This document shows positions 18,814-29,480 of a stretch of DNA of 64,000 nt, in pieces (within the stretch, counting starts at the first letter, position 1; each line of letters starts with the position of its first letter). The notes under the pieces were generated by a model. That model did not search any database. It was not told the origin of the DNA and worked only from the letters and a program-made list of their open reading frames with translations. The DNA comes from Moritella sp. Urea-trap-13 (lineage in GTDB: Bacteria; Pseudomonadota; Gammaproteobacteria; Enterobacterales; Moritellaceae): contig NZ_PJCA01000031.1 in the NCBI RefSeq assembly GCF_002836355.1, positions 248,001-312,000 on the forward strand, read 5' to 3'. The position numbers and the translations under genes were made by a program.

Positions 18814-20880
18814 TTACATTACACGCATGCCAGGTTCAGAACCTTCATCCGGATTTAGTACGAAGATATCGCTGCCGCCAGGGCCTGCAGCAAGTACCAT
18901 ACCTTCTGACATACCAAATTTCATCTTACGGGGTGCTAAGTTAGCAACCATAACCGTTAAGCGACCTTGCAGTTGCTCTGGCTCGTAAGCTGACTTGATA
19001 CCAGCAAATACTTGACGCGTTTCGCCGCCCACATCTAAGGTTAGCTTAAGTAGTTTCTTCGCGCCTTCAACATGCTCAGCTTTAACAATTTTAGCTATAC
19101 GTAAGTCAACTTTTGCGAAATCATCAAATGCGATCATTTCACCAATTGGCTCTTCTTTAAGGTGCTTGTCAGAAGCAAGATCAACAGGCGTTTCTTCAAC
19201 GACAACTTCTTCTTTCTCTTCTTCAGCAACCACTAAGTTTTGCTTAGATGCTTCAACCATAGTTTCAACTTTGTCCATTTCAACACGTTGCATTAACGGT
19301 TTGAACTTGTTGATTTCGTGGTCTGTTAATACTGTTTTGTAGCTATCCCAGTTGAATTCATCATTTAAGAATGTTTCAACTTCAGCAACCATTTCTGGTA
19401 ATACAGGTTTCAAATAAACCGATAAGATACGGAATAAGTTGATGCCCATAGTACAAACAAGATGCGCTTCTGCTTCACAGCCTTCTTGTTTGACTAGTTG
19501 CCACGGTGCTTTGTCTGCAATGTAAGCATTGGCTTTATCAGCCAGTGCCATGATTTCTTTAATTGCTTTACTGAAATCACGCGTTTCGTAGTACTGGGCA
19601 ATAGTATCGCCAGCAGCAACGAATTCAGCCAATAATTCAGGCTCTGAAATTTCGCTTGCTAGTTTTGCATCAAAACGTTTGTAGATGAAACCAGCAGTAC
19701 GACTTGCAAGGTTAACTACTTTACCAACAACGTCAGAGTTTACGCGTTGGGCAAAATCTTCTAGATTTAAATCTAAATCAACAATCTTGTTGCTTAGTTT
19801 TGCTGCGTAGTAATAACGTAGGTATTCTGGGTTTAAGTTGTCTAAGTAAGTACGCGCCATGATAAATGTACCGCGTGACTTAGACATTTTCTTACCGTTT
19901 ACAGTAACAAAACCGTGTGCAAATACGCCTGTTGGTTTACGGAAACCCGTACCTTCAAGCATTGCAGGCCAGAATAGGCTGTGGAAGTTAACGATGTCTT
20001 TACCAATGAAGTGATAAAGTTCAGTCGTTGAATCTTTTTTGAAGTACTCATCAAAATCAAGGTCATCACGACGATCACAAAGGTTTTTGAAGCTACCCAT
20101 GTAGCCGATTGGTGCGTCTAACCAAACGTAGAAGAACTTACCCGGTGCATCAGGGATCTCGAAACCAAAGTAAGGTGCATCACGGCTGATGTCCCACTGT
20201 TGCAAACCAGCTTCAAACCATTCTGCTAGTTTGTTGGCGATCTCTTCTTGCAATGTACCAGAACGTGTCCATGCTTTTAACATGTCACCGAATGCTGGTA
20301 GGTCGAAGAAGTAATGCTCTGAATCTTTAAGAATTGGTTCAGCACCTGATACAACTGATTTTGGCGAGATTAAATCTGTTGGTGAATAAGTTGCGCCACA
20401 GTTGTCGCAGTTATCACCGTTTTGATCTTCACTCTTACATTCTGGGCAGATACCTTTGACAAAGCGATCTGGTAAGAACATTTGTTTTTCAGGATCAAAC
20501 AGCTGTGAAATTACACGTGTTTTGATATGACCATTGTCGCGTAGACGCGTATAGATCATGCTTGCAAGTTCACGGTTTTCATCACTGTGCGTTGAATGAT
20601 AGTTATCAAAACCAACATTGAAATCAGCAAAATCCGCCATATGCTCAATTTTAGTTTGCGCGATCATTGCTTCCGGCGTGATGCCACGCTCTTGCGCTTT
20701 AAGCATGATTGGCGTGCCGTGTGCGTCATCCGCACATACATAAGTACATGTGTGGCCACGTTGCTTTTGGAAACGAACCCAGATGTCAGTCTGGATATAC
20801 TCAAGCATATGACCTAAGTGAATAGGACCATTGGCATAGGGTAATGCGCTTGTTACTAAGATTTTGCGTTCTGATGTCAT
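18814..20880 (-). CDS. metG: Methionyl-tRNA synthetase
   Basis: The enzyme has 688 residues and charges initiator and elongator tRNA-Met. Features in order: HLGH (the HIGH motif) at 21-24, a zinc knuckle with CPEC and CDNC in the connective domain, KKMSKS in the catalytic loop, an anticodon-binding helical domain, an acidic linker ([11 protein letters not shown]), and a C-terminal tRNA-binding EMAP-like domain ([12 protein letters not shown]) that mediates dimerisation. Length and domain order match the E. coli-type enzyme. The gene is divergent from mrp, an arrangement shared with E. coli. Confidence 0.98.
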   Translation of the reverse strand: MTSERKILVTSALPYANGPIHLGHMLEYIQTDIWVRFQKQRGHTCTYVCADDAHGTPIMLKAQERGITPEAMIAQTKIEHMADFADFNVGFDNYHSTHSDENRELASMIYTRLRDNGHIKTRVISQLFDPEKQMFLPDRFVKGICPECKSEDQNGDNCDNCGATYSPTDLISPKSVVSGAEPILKDSEHYFFDLPAFGDMLKAWTRSGTLQEEIANKLAEWFEAGLQQWDISRDAPYFGFEIPDAPGKFFYVWLDAPIGYMGSFKNLCDRRDDLDFDEYFKKDSTTELYHFIGKDIVNFHSLFWPAMLEGTGFRKPTGVFAHGFVTVNGKKMSKSRGTFIMARTYLDNLNPEYLRYYYAAKLSNKIVDLDLNLEDFAQRVNSDVVGKVVNLASRTAGFIYKRFDAKLASEISEPELLAEFVAAGDTIAQYYETRDFSKAIKEIMALADKANAYIADKAPWQLVKQEGCEAEAHLVCTMGINLFRILSVYLKPVLPEMVAEVETFLNDEFNWDSYKTVLTDHEINKFKPLMQRVEMDKVETMVEASKQNLVVAEEEKEEVVVEETPVDLASDKHLKEEPIGEMIAFDDFAKVDLRIAKIVKAEHVEGAKKLLKLTLDVGGETRQVFAGIKSAYEPEQLQGRLTVMVANLAPRKMKFGMSEGMVLAAGPGGSDIFVLNPDEGSEPGMRVM

Positions 20881-21082
20881 GAAATCTGATTCATCTTGTG
20901 GTTAAAAATAAAGTTATCCGATGTTACCTGATACAGCTTATAAAGCATAGATGTTAGGCTAAAAACCCTGCTATTTTTAGCGTATTTATTTGTGATTCTT
21001 TGCTTTATCATTGATATAGTAGATTAATAAAGTCGAAATGCTTAAAAGCTAAACACTTAAAACTAAAAATGAAGAGGCGGTT

Positions 21083-22159
21083 ATGGATATAACAAAGATC
21101 ACTCAGCTTATTGGTATTTTTCAGCCAAAAGGTTGGTTGAAAAATATAGCAGACAGTAATGTACTCGAAACAGTGAATAACAAGGATGGTTGTGTTGAGG
21201 TTCAGTTACGCTTACCTTTTCCTTCTTTAGATTTTGAAGACGAAGTCAAGAGCAAGTTAGCGCCAAAAGTGATGCTAATGAAAGGGGTGGATGCAGTTAA
21301 TTGGAACATCAAGCTTGATATTGCAACATTGGCGCGTTGTAATGACGCGGCTGCGATACCTGGCGTTAAGAATGTAATTGCTGTTGCATCGGGTAAAGGT
21401 GGCGTAGGTAAGTCAACTACAACCGTTAATACTGCATTGGCATTAGCTAAAATGGGTGCCAAAGTTGGCATTATGGATGCGGATATTTACGGGCCATCAA
21501 TCCCGCTTATGCTCGGTGTGAGCGAATCTCGCCCAGAAGCATACGATGGTAATACCATGAAAGCGATTAACGCCCATGGCTTAGCGGTTAATAGCATAGG
21601 TTTTATTGCACTAAATGATCAAGCGATGATTTGGCGTGGACCAATGGCGAGTAAAGCATTAATGCAGTTACTTGGCGAAACCCATTGGGGCGAACTCGAT
21701 TATCTGTTTATCGACATGCCACCAGGCACGGGCGATATCCAATTGACGTTGAGCCAAAACATTCCGGTAACAGGTGCGTTAATCGTATCAACTCCACAAG
21801 ATGTGGCGCTTGCCGATGCAGCAAAAGGCATCAGCATGTTTAGACAAGTAAAAGTACCGGTATTGGGTGTTGTCGAGAATATGAGTACCCATATCTGCAA
21901 TAATTGTGGTCACGAAGAAGCTATTTTTGGTACCGGTGGGGTAGTGAAAATGGCGGCTCGTTTTGATACTGAATGCGTTGCTCAGTTACCACTTCATATT
22001 GACTTACGTGCAGATGTTGACGCGGGTAAACCAACGGTAGTAGCACAACCTGATTCTGTGTTTTCAGCTGTGTATGCGCAACTTGCAAGCGACATCGTCA
22101 GTAAGATGTTTTTTCAAACGCACACAATATCAACAGAGATACCAATTAAGCTAACCTAA
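21083..22159 (+). CDS. mrp: Mrp/ApbC iron-sulfur cluster carrier ATPase
   Basis: This 358-residue P-loop ATPase of the Mrp/NBP35 family delivers [4Fe-4S] clusters to apoproteins. An N-terminal DUF59-type segment (about 1-80) is followed by the deviant Walker A GKGGVGKST at 104-112, the switch region DADIYGPSIP, MPPGTGD, and the cluster-binding CNNC near residue 272. The C-terminus is slightly extended relative to E. coli Mrp. The gene is divergent from metG with a 202-base spacer that must hold both promoters. GAGGCGG precedes the start. Confidence 0.96.
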   Translation: MDITKITQLIGIFQPKGWLKNIADSNVLETVNNKDGCVEVQLRLPFPSLDFEDEVKSKLAPKVMLMKGVDAVNWNIKLDIATLARCNDAAAIPGVKNVIAVASGKGGVGKSTTTVNTALALAKMGAKVGIMDADIYGPSIPLMLGVSESRPEAYDGNTMKAINAHGLAVNSIGFIALNDQAMIWRGPMASKALMQLLGETHWGELDYLFIDMPPGTGDIQLTLSQNIPVTGALIVSTPQDVALADAAKGISMFRQVKVPVLGVVENMSTHICNNCGHEEAIFGTGGVVKMAARFDTECVAQLPLHIDLRADVDAGKPTVVAQPDSVFSAVYAQLASDIVSKMFFQTHTISTEIPIKLT

Positions 22160-22193
22160 TGTTGCTATTTCTATAACGTAATAGTGGTGTTTC

Positions 22194-22235
22194 CTAACTT
22201 ATTATAGGTATTTTCTAACTTATTATAGGTATTTT
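22194..22235. repeat. Perfect tandem duplication of 21 bp upstream of udk
   Basis: A 21-base unit beginning CTAACTTATTATAGG occurs twice without spacer (22194-22214 and 22215-22235). It lies between mrp and udk, where it duplicates a possible -10-like TATTATAG. Confidence 0.92.
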
Positions 22236-22310
22236 TAGGTTTACTCTAGAATGACGGCCTATAAATTTCTATAATAACGGCGTCTTAAGCCCTAACGGAT
22301 CATTTAATTA

Positions 22311-22955
22311 ATGAATAATACATCTAACTCTTGTGTGATCATCGCAATCGCAGGTGCTTCTGCATCTGGTAAAAGCTTATTTTCTTCAACAATCTATAGC
22401 GAACTTGTTGCAGAATTTGGTGAATCTCAAATTGCAGTAATTACTGAAGATTGCTATTACCGTGATCAAAGTCACCTCGAGATGGAAGACCGAGTTAAAA
22501 CAAATTATGACCATCCACAAGCGATGGACCATAAATTATTGTGCAGTCATTTACAGGGTTTGAGTGACGGCCAGGCAGTTGAAATACCAACTTACAGCTA
22601 TACAGAACATACGCGTATGGCTACAACGACTAAATTGACGCCGAAGAAAGTGATCATTTTAGAAGGTATTTTATTACTGACAGATCCAACTATTCGTAAC
22701 ATTATTCACGCAAGTATATTTATGGATACCCCGTTAGACATTTGTTTTGTTCGTCGTTTACAACGTGATGTTGCAGAACGTGGCAGAACAATGGAATCGG
22801 TTATTGAACAATACAATGATACGGTACGTCCAATGTTCCTACAGTTCATTGAACCATCAAAACAATATGCAGATCTTATTGTGCCACGTGGTGGTAAGAA
22901 CCGTTTTGCGATTGATACATTAAAAGCAAAAATTTGTCAGTTATTAAACGATTAA
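22311..22955 (+). CDS. udk: Uridine/cytidine kinase
   Basis: The protein has 214 residues and a P-loop GASASGKS at 15-22, followed by the conserved [17 protein letters not shown] and EGILLLTD segments of uridine kinases. It phosphorylates uridine and cytidine to the monophosphates in pyrimidine salvage. E. coli Udk is 213 residues. The gene is followed by dcd after 115 bases on the same strand. The order udk, dcd, asmA is also found in E. coli, although here another gene separates dcd from asmA. Confidence 0.97.
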   Translation: MNNTSNSCVIIAIAGASASGKSLFSSTIYSELVAEFGESQIAVITEDCYYRDQSHLEMEDRVKTNYDHPQAMDHKLLCSHLQGLSDGQAVEIPTYSYTEHTRMATTTKLTPKKVIILEGILLLTDPTIRNIIHASIFMDTPLDICFVRRLQRDVAERGRTMESVIEQYNDTVRPMFLQFIEPSKQYADLIVPRGGKNRFAIDTLKAKICQLLND

Positions 22956-23070
22956 TGTATTAGTTTATACCCAAGCTAGTCTCTGATATAGCATCTTGAA
23001 GTAACTTGAGTATATAAGTATCAAAGCTAAAGCATTATAACGAACACAGCATCTATTAAAGAGAGACAAA

Positions 23071-23673
23071 ATGCGCCTGTGCGATACAGATATTGAAAGA
23101 TATTTAGATGATGGTCGAATTACTATCGAACCAAAGCCTGATCAAAGTAAAATTAGCGGCGTAAGTGTTGATGTTACCTTAGGCCATGAATTCCGAGTAT
23201 TCCAAGCACATAATGCGCCTTATATTGATTTGAGTGGCCCTAAAGAAGAAGTGGCTATCCAACTTGATAAAGTTATGAGTGATGAAATTGTTATACCTGA
23301 CGGTGAAGCATTTATTTTACACCCAGGTGAGTTCGCTTTATCTGTGACGTTTGAAAAAGTAACCTTACCAGCAGATATCGTTGGTTGGTTAGATGGACGT
23401 TCGTCATTAGCACGTCTTGGTCTTATGGTGCATGTAACTGCGCATCGTATTGACCCTGGCTGGTCTGGTCGTATCGTACTTGAATTTTATAACAGTGGTA
23501 AATTACCGTTGGCACTACGTCCTAAAATGACGATTGCGGCGTTAAACTTTGAAACACTGACTGCACCTGCTGCACGTCCTTACAATCAACGTAAAGACGC
23601 CAAGTATAAAAACCAGCATGGTGCTGACTCAAGTCGTATTAACCAAGATGATAACGAAAATCAAAATTCTTAG
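23071..23673 (+). CDS. dcd: dCTP deaminase
   Basis: This 200-residue enzyme forms a homotrimer of the dUTPase fold. It deaminates dCTP to dUTP, the main source of dUMP for thymidylate synthesis in gammaproteobacteria. Conserved segments are [27 protein letters not shown], the [15 protein letters not shown] strand and the C-terminal tail [12 protein letters not shown] that closes over the active site. The sequence after the tail ([14 protein letters not shown]) is a species-specific extension. AGAGAGA precedes the ATG, and a strong terminator follows. Confidence 0.97.
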   Translation: MRLCDTDIERYLDDGRITIEPKPDQSKISGVSVDVTLGHEFRVFQAHNAPYIDLSGPKEEVAIQLDKVMSDEIVIPDGEAFILHPGEFALSVTFEKVTLPADIVGWLDGRSSLARLGLMVHVTAHRIDPGWSGRIVLEFYNSGKLPLALRPKMTIAALNFETLTAPAARPYNQRKDAKYKNQHGADSSRINQDDNENQNS

Positions 23674-23730
23674 TCGTCTCTAGGCATTGTTCTTTAATGA
23701 ATGCTTGATATCGTGCTAATCCAAATACAA

Positions 23731-23767
23731 AAATGCCCATCACTGTGATAGTGATGGGCATTTTTTT
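23731..23767 (+). terminator. Intrinsic terminator after dcd
   Basis: AAATGCCCATCACT and AGTGATGGGCATTT form a 14-bp stem with a 5-base loop followed by T7. Confidence 0.94.
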
Positions 23768-23833
23768 ATCTTACGTTTTCTATTTACCTACCTATTCATT
23801 TCTTTCTTATGCTTAGCAGATCTACAGTACTGC

Positions 23834-25225
23834 TTAGAAGATAAGGTGTGCTACACCTGTGATGATAGGTAATGTGATGATGGTACGTAGTACAAAAATA
23901 ATAAATAAATCGACGATGTTTACTGGGATTTTACTGCCCAATAATAATGCGCCCACTTCAGACATATAGATAAGTTGGGATACTGATACACCGGCAATAA
24001 TGAATCGCGTCATATCGCTTTCCATTGATGTAGCAAGGATACTCGGTACAAACATATCGGCAAAACCAACGACTAACGATTCAGATGCAAGCGCAGCTTC
24101 TGGTACGTTCATGAAATCAAGGTAATACATAAACGGTTTACCAAGCACGGCAAATACCGATGTGTATTCAGCGATAAGTAGACCAATAGTACCGATTGCC
24201 ATTACTACCGGTAAGATGCCAAATACCATATGCGTCGCATTTTTTAGGCCTTCGATAAATACAGTGCGGTATGACGTTACTTTTGATGCACGGTCAACGG
24301 CTTGGTTAATACCCCATGAAAAAACGGAGTGCTCTGCAGGGATTGACTCTAAATCGTGATTTTTTGGCGTACCATCAATATAGATATCTTTTTTCCAACA
24401 TAGAGGCGGAAGCTTAGGCACGATGATTGCTGCAGCTATGCCTGATAATGTAATCGCCATGTAGTAAGGTAAGAAGTATTGCTCTAAATTAACCTGAGCA
24501 ATAACAACCAGACTAAAGGTGATTGATACAGCTGAGAACGTTGTGCCAATAACGGCTGCTTCACGTTGGGTATAAAACTTTTCTTGGTATTGCTTATCCG
24601 TTAATAAGATACCCACACTGCCGTCGCCTAACCAAGAGGCAATACAGTCAACCGCAGAGCGTCCTGGAAGGTTGAAGATAGGACGCATGATTTTAGTACA
24701 TAACGCGCCACACAATTCCAACAAACCAAAGTTAAGTAGTAGTGGTAGTAGCAAGCCTGCGAAGATAAATACCGCGAATAGCGTTGGTAATAAATCGTTT
24801 AGTACGAGGCCACCAGTGTTTTCATTCCAAATATATTCTGGACCGACTTGAAAAACCGTTGCGATAGTAAAGACGCAGCTGATAAGTCTGACGATTAGCC
24901 AAAGTGGCGTCGGCATGAATAACTCTTTTAGAAATACACGTTCAGTTATAAATGCCGGCTTGATTAGGACTGCCAATGTGGATGCCACAGCCATGAACGT
25001 AATGATAGTTGTGATGATATTGAGTAAGTAACCGTCCAACAGCGCAAGTAAGGCTTTGGCTAATATTGCCACTGGGATCGTCATTTGGCCTTCATAACTC
25101 ATCGGCGTCATGAATAAAAACAAGCCGATTAACGAAGGTAATAGAAATCGCAGTAGCGATTTATTACCTGAGCTGGTTTGATTTGCATTTTGTGGTGACT
25201 CTGCACAAACGTTATTATCTTTCAT
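23834..25225 (-). CDS. YjiH-like nucleoside-recognition (Gate) domain membrane protein
   Basis: The protein has 463 residues and about ten hydrophobic segments, with no signal peptide. The Gate (nucleoside recognition) signature is seen in the first half (NFGLLELCGALCTKIMRPIF, then GRSAVDCIASWLGDGSVG) and again near the C-terminus (SESLVVGFADMFVPSILA, SQLIYMSEVGALLLG). This resembles YjiH-family inner-membrane proteins, whose substrate is not established; nucleosides or related compounds are possible. It is inserted on the opposite strand between dcd and asmA, which are adjacent in E. coli, so the gene was gained here or the pair was separated. No transport partner gene is adjacent. Confidence 0.8.
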   Translation of the reverse strand: MKDNNVCAESPQNANQTSSGNKSLLRFLLPSLIGLFLFMTPMSYEGQMTIPVAILAKALLALLDGYLLNIITTIITFMAVASTLAVLIKPAFITERVFLKELFMPTPLWLIVRLISCVFTIATVFQVGPEYIWNENTGGLVLNDLLPTLFAVFIFAGLLLPLLLNFGLLELCGALCTKIMRPIFNLPGRSAVDCIASWLGDGSVGILLTDKQYQEKFYTQREAAVIGTTFSAVSITFSLVVIAQVNLEQYFLPYYMAITLSGIAAAIIVPKLPPLCWKKDIYIDGTPKNHDLESIPAEHSVFSWGINQAVDRASKVTSYRTVFIEGLKNATHMVFGILPVVMAIGTIGLLIAEYTSVFAVLGKPFMYYLDFMNVPEAALASESLVVGFADMFVPSILATSMESDMTRFIIAGVSVSQLIYMSEVGALLLGSKIPVNIVDLFIIFVLRTIITLPIITGVAHLIF

Positions 25226-25970
25226 TAAATTATTCCCTTTTTTATAGTGTGAGAAATAGCATCAAGTGAATGCTGATCTTCATCACTAAATATTCCATAT
25301 TCAATCTTAGCTAAGGTCATAAGCTACCGAATCATCATTAATCCGATGTATTAAATTCTGATATCTTATTTTAGGGCAATTGAAAACGCTGCCATGACCT
25401 CGATTGCTGGGGATAGTAACTGTGAATATACATGTGAGAAACATATTATTAACACCATGTGTCGAGTGTCATAAAAATAGAATAATTTATAGAATTTTAA
25501 GTGTGAAGGGTCACAAAAATAGACTTTTAATGCGGGTATTTATGTTGAGTGGCGTGTTTTTTATAGTTTTATATATCGATAAATGCTAGATATGCAGTAA
25601 TTGTGATTAAGCTTCCGCCTTTCGGTTATATTAGTGAATAATCATTAAGTTGTTGAATTTAGATTTCGCCGACTTTTTAAGCTGATTATTGATTTCATGC
25701 AGAATATAAGCATTTAGCCGCTATGATTTGATGACAAGGTGGTTACCTATTTTATATAAAAATAATTTCATTTTAATAGCTCCTTTCTAAGGTTCGCAGA
25801 TTATATATTGGAGTCGCTTAGCGACAGGATAGGTGTTTTCTGGCTTATCTTCTGCCTTTATCCTAATTACATGATATTCTTAAGGTAGATGGTCTAAATT
25901 TAATACTCTACGTGGTGTCCTTGGTGTTTAAGGTCATTGTTATGAGGAATCGTTATAAGGTGGTTTTAGG
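25226..25970. other. Divergent spacer between the yjiH-like gene and asmA (745 bp)
   Basis: This AT-rich region must carry the promoters for both flanking genes. An open frame at 25404-25589 (61 codons) has no convincing ribosome-binding site or recognisable protein and I do not call it. A short hairpin GTCGC-TTA-GCGAC lies at 25813-25825, 145 bases before asmA, in what is probably its leader. I see no RNA gene. Confidence 0.5.
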
Positions 25971-27896
25971 ATGAAAAAAGTACTCCTTGGTATAGGTGGA
26001 CTCATTGCAATTATTATTGTTGTGGGAATTGTGGCAGTTAAATTTTTGGTCAATGAAGAATTGATTAAAGATAATTTGATTGAACAAGCGAAGCAATTTA
26101 CGCAACAAGATGTCTCAATTGAAGGTGACTTAAATATAACCTTCTATCCGCAAATTGGCTTTGAGCTCGGTAAAGTAACGTTATTCAATAAGCATGAGTA
26201 TGCAGACTCAAAACAAATTGAAGTCAGCAGTATCCAAGCTGCTGTTGAGCTGATGTCACTATTTACTAAGACTATTGTGGTTACCAATGTGGAAGTTGAT
26301 GGTTTTACCGTTAATATAGAAACACTGGCAGACGGCCGCAATAACATGGACGAATTGTTAGCGACTTTAGCGCCTGCAGAAAAGCCATTATCAAATGAAG
26401 ATATTCAAGCGATTAAAGTAACGCCAGAAGGCGAGACCGCGAAGAGTGAATATAAGTTTGTAGTTAAAGGTGTGAATATCACTAACGCACAATTATCGTT
26501 AAACAACCGTCAAGATGGTACTTATCATAAATTGTCTGATAGTAGCTTAACGGTAGGTGAGTTTGCTTTTGACAAGCCAGTTGATGTTAAGTTAGCAGCG
26601 AACTATCGTACTAATGAGTTAACGGCTAAATTAAATACCAGCCTAACACTGACGGTTGATGAGCAGTTTAATGAAATTAAATTAACCCAGCTTGTTAATA
26701 AACTCGCATTAACAGGTAAGTCATTACCGCGACCAGAAATGAATATCTCACTGCAAGCTGACGTGAAATACGATAATGCTGATAAGACAATTAAAGTAGC
26801 AGGACTTAAATTAGACGTTGATGAACTTAATATCACCGGTGATTTATCTGCCGATGTGTCTGCGAAACCAAGCTTAGAATACAACCTAGCAATGAATACC
26901 CTTGTGGTTGATGACTGGCTACCTAAGACGGCTGCGACAAATGAGAACAGTGCAGTGAAAGGGTCAAATAAAGGCACGGCTAGTGCTAAAAAGGGCGCAG
27001 CCAAATCTGCACCTGAAGTTGAACCTGACCTGAGTGCGCTATCAAGTGTGAATCAAAAGGGTACGTTAACCATTACTAAAATTAAGCAAGGCGAATATGT
27101 CTTGGATAATATTAAGCTACAAAGTGAGTTAAAAGACGGTGTATTACAGTTAACCAAGTTATCTTCAGATCTATATGAAGGCAAGTTAATGGTTAAAGCG
27201 TTGTTAGACAGTAACAAAAAACCTGCGACGTTTAATTTGAACAGCACGCTAGAAAAAGTACAGTCAGAGCAATTAGTCACCATCGCCGCGGGTAAGAAAA
27301 TGTTAACTGGGTTAGTTGATGTTGACGTGCGTGTAAGCGGTAAAGGCCTGACCATGACGAAACTTAAATCTGCAACCAAAGGTACAATTAATACCAGCTT
27401 CACCGACGGCGCGGTGTTAGGGGTTAACGTAGCGCAAGAAGTGCGTAAAGCCATTGCCATGTTTAGCAAAAAGCCAGCGGACAATACTAATGAAGCTGAA
27501 CAAACAGACTTTAGCGCCATGGTAGCAAACTTTAAACTGGGTGCTGGTAAGTTAACATCAACTAAGATTGACTTGGCTTCACCTGCGATCAAGGTCGATG
27601 GTAAAGGTTATGCAGACTTGATGCGTGAGAAGCTTGATTTTACTTTCAATGCCTCTGTGGCTGAGAATATTGGTGGTCAATCGAGTTCAACAATGAAAGC
27701 GGTACGTGATTTACGTCTGCCAATTGATGTAACAGGTAGTTTCGCTGCGCCGAGCGTTAAGTTTGATTTTGGAGATATTACTGAACAAGTACTCGAGCTT
27801 GAAAAAGATAAGCTGATGGATAAGTATCTTGGTTCAGATGAGAAAAAAGATGAACTTAAGGGCAAGCTATTTAAAGAGTTTAAGAGACTCTTCTAG
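25971..27896 (+). CDS. asmA: AsmA family outer-membrane biogenesis protein
   Basis: The protein has 641 residues. One N-terminal membrane helix (about 5-28) anchors a long periplasmic beta-rich region of the AsmA/TamB-like bridge family. The conserved AsmA start (KDNLIEQAKQFTQQDVSIEG, then FYPQIGFELGKVTL) and the C-terminal LGAGKLTSTKIDLASPAIKV segment are present. A low-complexity linker rich in Lys, Ala, Ser and Gly lies near residues 325-350. AsmA proteins are thought to help move lipids between the membranes. The neighbouring udk-dcd pair is the usual E. coli context. A terminator follows at 27920. Confidence 0.92.
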   Translation: MKKVLLGIGGLIAIIIVVGIVAVKFLVNEELIKDNLIEQAKQFTQQDVSIEGDLNITFYPQIGFELGKVTLFNKHEYADSKQIEVSSIQAAVELMSLFTKTIVVTNVEVDGFTVNIETLADGRNNMDELLATLAPAEKPLSNEDIQAIKVTPEGETAKSEYKFVVKGVNITNAQLSLNNRQDGTYHKLSDSSLTVGEFAFDKPVDVKLAANYRTNELTAKLNTSLTLTVDEQFNEIKLTQLVNKLALTGKSLPRPEMNISLQADVKYDNADKTIKVAGLKLDVDELNITGDLSADVSAKPSLEYNLAMNTLVVDDWLPKTAATNENSAVKGSNKGTASAKKGAAKSAPEVEPDLSALSSVNQKGTLTITKIKQGEYVLDNIKLQSELKDGVLQLTKLSSDLYEGKLMVKALLDSNKKPATFNLNSTLEKVQSEQLVTIAAGKKMLTGLVDVDVRVSGKGLTMTKLKSATKGTINTSFTDGAVLGVNVAQEVRKAIAMFSKKPADNTNEAEQTDFSAMVANFKLGAGKLTSTKIDLASPAIKVDGKGYADLMREKLDFTFNASVAENIGGQSSSTMKAVRDLRLPIDVTGSFAAPSVKFDFGDITEQVLELEKDKLMDKYLGSDEKKDELKGKLFKEFKRLF

Positions 27897-27919
27897 TGTT
27901 AAATTAGTCTCTTAAAAGA

Positions 27920-27962
27920 AAAAGCCTGTTAGTGTTCTTATTAGAATCTAACAGGCTTTTTT
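27920..27962 (+). terminator. Intrinsic terminator after asmA
   Basis: AAAAGCCTGTTAG and CTAACAGGCTTTT form a 13-bp stem with a 15-base loop, running into T6. Confidence 0.93.
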
Positions 27963-28025
27963 ATTGGCGTATTTAAACAGCCTTATTTCAATAGCATTAT
28001 TTTAACTGGCTACTTTAATTAGCGA

Positions 28026-29480
28026 TTACGCCCCAATGATCTTCTGACCATAAAGGTACAATTGCTGCAGCAGTTTCATCTTGCGTTCGTCATGACTGTT
28101 TTCAATTGCCAGTGCATCTAATCGTGCAAAATAGCGCGGAGCACTATCTTCTAGCACGGTACGGCAATGATTCAGCCACTTTTGTTGCTCAGGCATTGAC
28201 AGTAAATGCGGGAAGTTACGGGCGCGATAGCGGAAGAACAATTCATTGAAACGTTCATCACTTATTTTAAGTTTCAGTCCAGCCAGTTGCTCTGGCGCTG
28301 TTTCACGTAGTATTTCAAAATTGGCTTTATCGCCAGCACTGAAGAAGCTGTTATAAATCATAGCATCAACATTGCTCGACTTTGGATATTCTCGTTCTAC
28401 TTGGTAAACACCAACCACATTTTCACGCAGCGTTTTACTTTCTTTTAAGCGTTTTAGGTTTGCTAAACAAGCGTTACGATCTATGCCTAAGCGTTCTGCA
28501 TTTTCAGGTAACAAGGTTTTAGCAGGCGCTAGCACTGGGCACTTATTGATATGAATAAGTTTCAGTGGGATAGGGGCTAGATCACCGAGTTCTTTTCTTG
28601 GTGTATATAAGCGTTCACGCAGTTCATCAGCACTTAGCTCTAACAACGGCGTGATGTCTTGGCCTAAGTCAGCCACGATCACCGCATTGTTGTTGGTCGG
28701 ATGCCAAGCTAATGGCACAACCCAGCTAGTAAAGCCGCGGTCAGCACCAAACATGCCACTCACGTGTACTAATGGTGTCATGTTGATGATATCAATTAGC
28801 GATTCAACTTTACGTTTGTTACGCAGGTTAAATAGGAAATCAAATAATTTAGGCTGTTTGTCTTTGACTAATTTAGCCATGGCAATGGTTGCATACACAT
28901 CAGAGGTTGCATCATGCGCGTTTGCATGTTCAATACCGTTGGCTTTGGTTAATAATTCAAGACGCATGCTTGGTAGGCCATCATCATTTTCTGGCCATAC
29001 GATACCTTCTGGGCGCAGGGCATAGCAAGCGCGCATTAAGTCGATTATATCCCAACGCGAGTTACCGTCTTTCCATGTGTGTGCGTATGGGTCGTAGAAG
29101 TTACGGTAGAAGATATTACGCGTTACTTCATCATCAAAACGGATGTTGTTATATCCAATGATACAGGTGTTTTTTTGGCTAAACTGGGCTTCAATACGTT
29201 TACTGAATTCAGCTTCATTGACGCCTTCGGCTTGGGTTTTCTGCGGCGTAATACCGGTTATCATGGCAGCTTCAGGCGAAGGCAGGTAATCATCTGATTG
29301 ACGGCAATAAAACATATCTGGTTCGCCGATGACATTAAAGTCCATGTCGGTGCGAATACCTGCGAACTGAGAAGGGCGATCCAGTGACGGACTTAAGCCG
29401 AATGTTTCATAATCGTGCCAGTAAAAAGTCGGCTGGTCACTCATCTTTTCTGTTGTCGTTTTATGTAAGCTATTTGTCAT
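28026..29480 (-). CDS. sbcB: Exodeoxyribonuclease I
   Basis: The enzyme has up to 484 residues and degrades single-stranded DNA 3' to 5' in recombination and mismatch repair. The DEDDh exonuclease domain starts with HDYETFG (the first two metal ligands), followed by TDMDFNVIGEPDMFYC, IIGYNNIRFDDEV and the AHDATSDVYATIA motif. The C-terminal part is the SH3-like and helical region of ExoI. The start is uncertain: ATG 29480 gives twelve more residues than the internal ATG at 29444, and neither has a strong ribosome-binding site. E. coli ExoI is 475 residues, which the two options bracket. Confidence 0.96.
   Translation of the reverse strand: MTNSLHKTTTEKMSDQPTFYWHDYETFGLSPSLDRPSQFAGIRTDMDFNVIGEPDMFYCRQSDDYLPSPEAAMITGITPQKTQAEGVNEAEFSKRIEAQFSQKNTCIIGYNNIRFDDEVTRNIFYRNFYDPYAHTWKDGNSRWDIIDLMRACYALRPEGIVWPENDDGLPSMRLELLTKANGIEHANAHDATSDVYATIAMAKLVKDKQPKLFDFLFNLRNKRKVESLIDIINMTPLVHVSGMFGADRGFTSWVVPLAWHPTNNNAVIVADLGQDITPLLELSADELRERLYTPRKELGDLAPIPLKLIHINKCPVLAPAKTLLPENAERLGIDRNACLANLKRLKESKTLRENVVGVYQVEREYPKSSNVDAMIYNSFFSAGDKANFEILRETAPEQLAGLKLKISDERFNELFFRYRARNFPHLLSMPEQQKWLNHCRTVLEDSAPRYFARLDALAIENSHDERKMKLLQQLYLYGQKIIGA

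Noticed and set aside
25404-25589. 61-codon frame upstream of asmA
   Set aside because: No ribosome-binding site, no recognisable protein pattern, AT-rich spacer.
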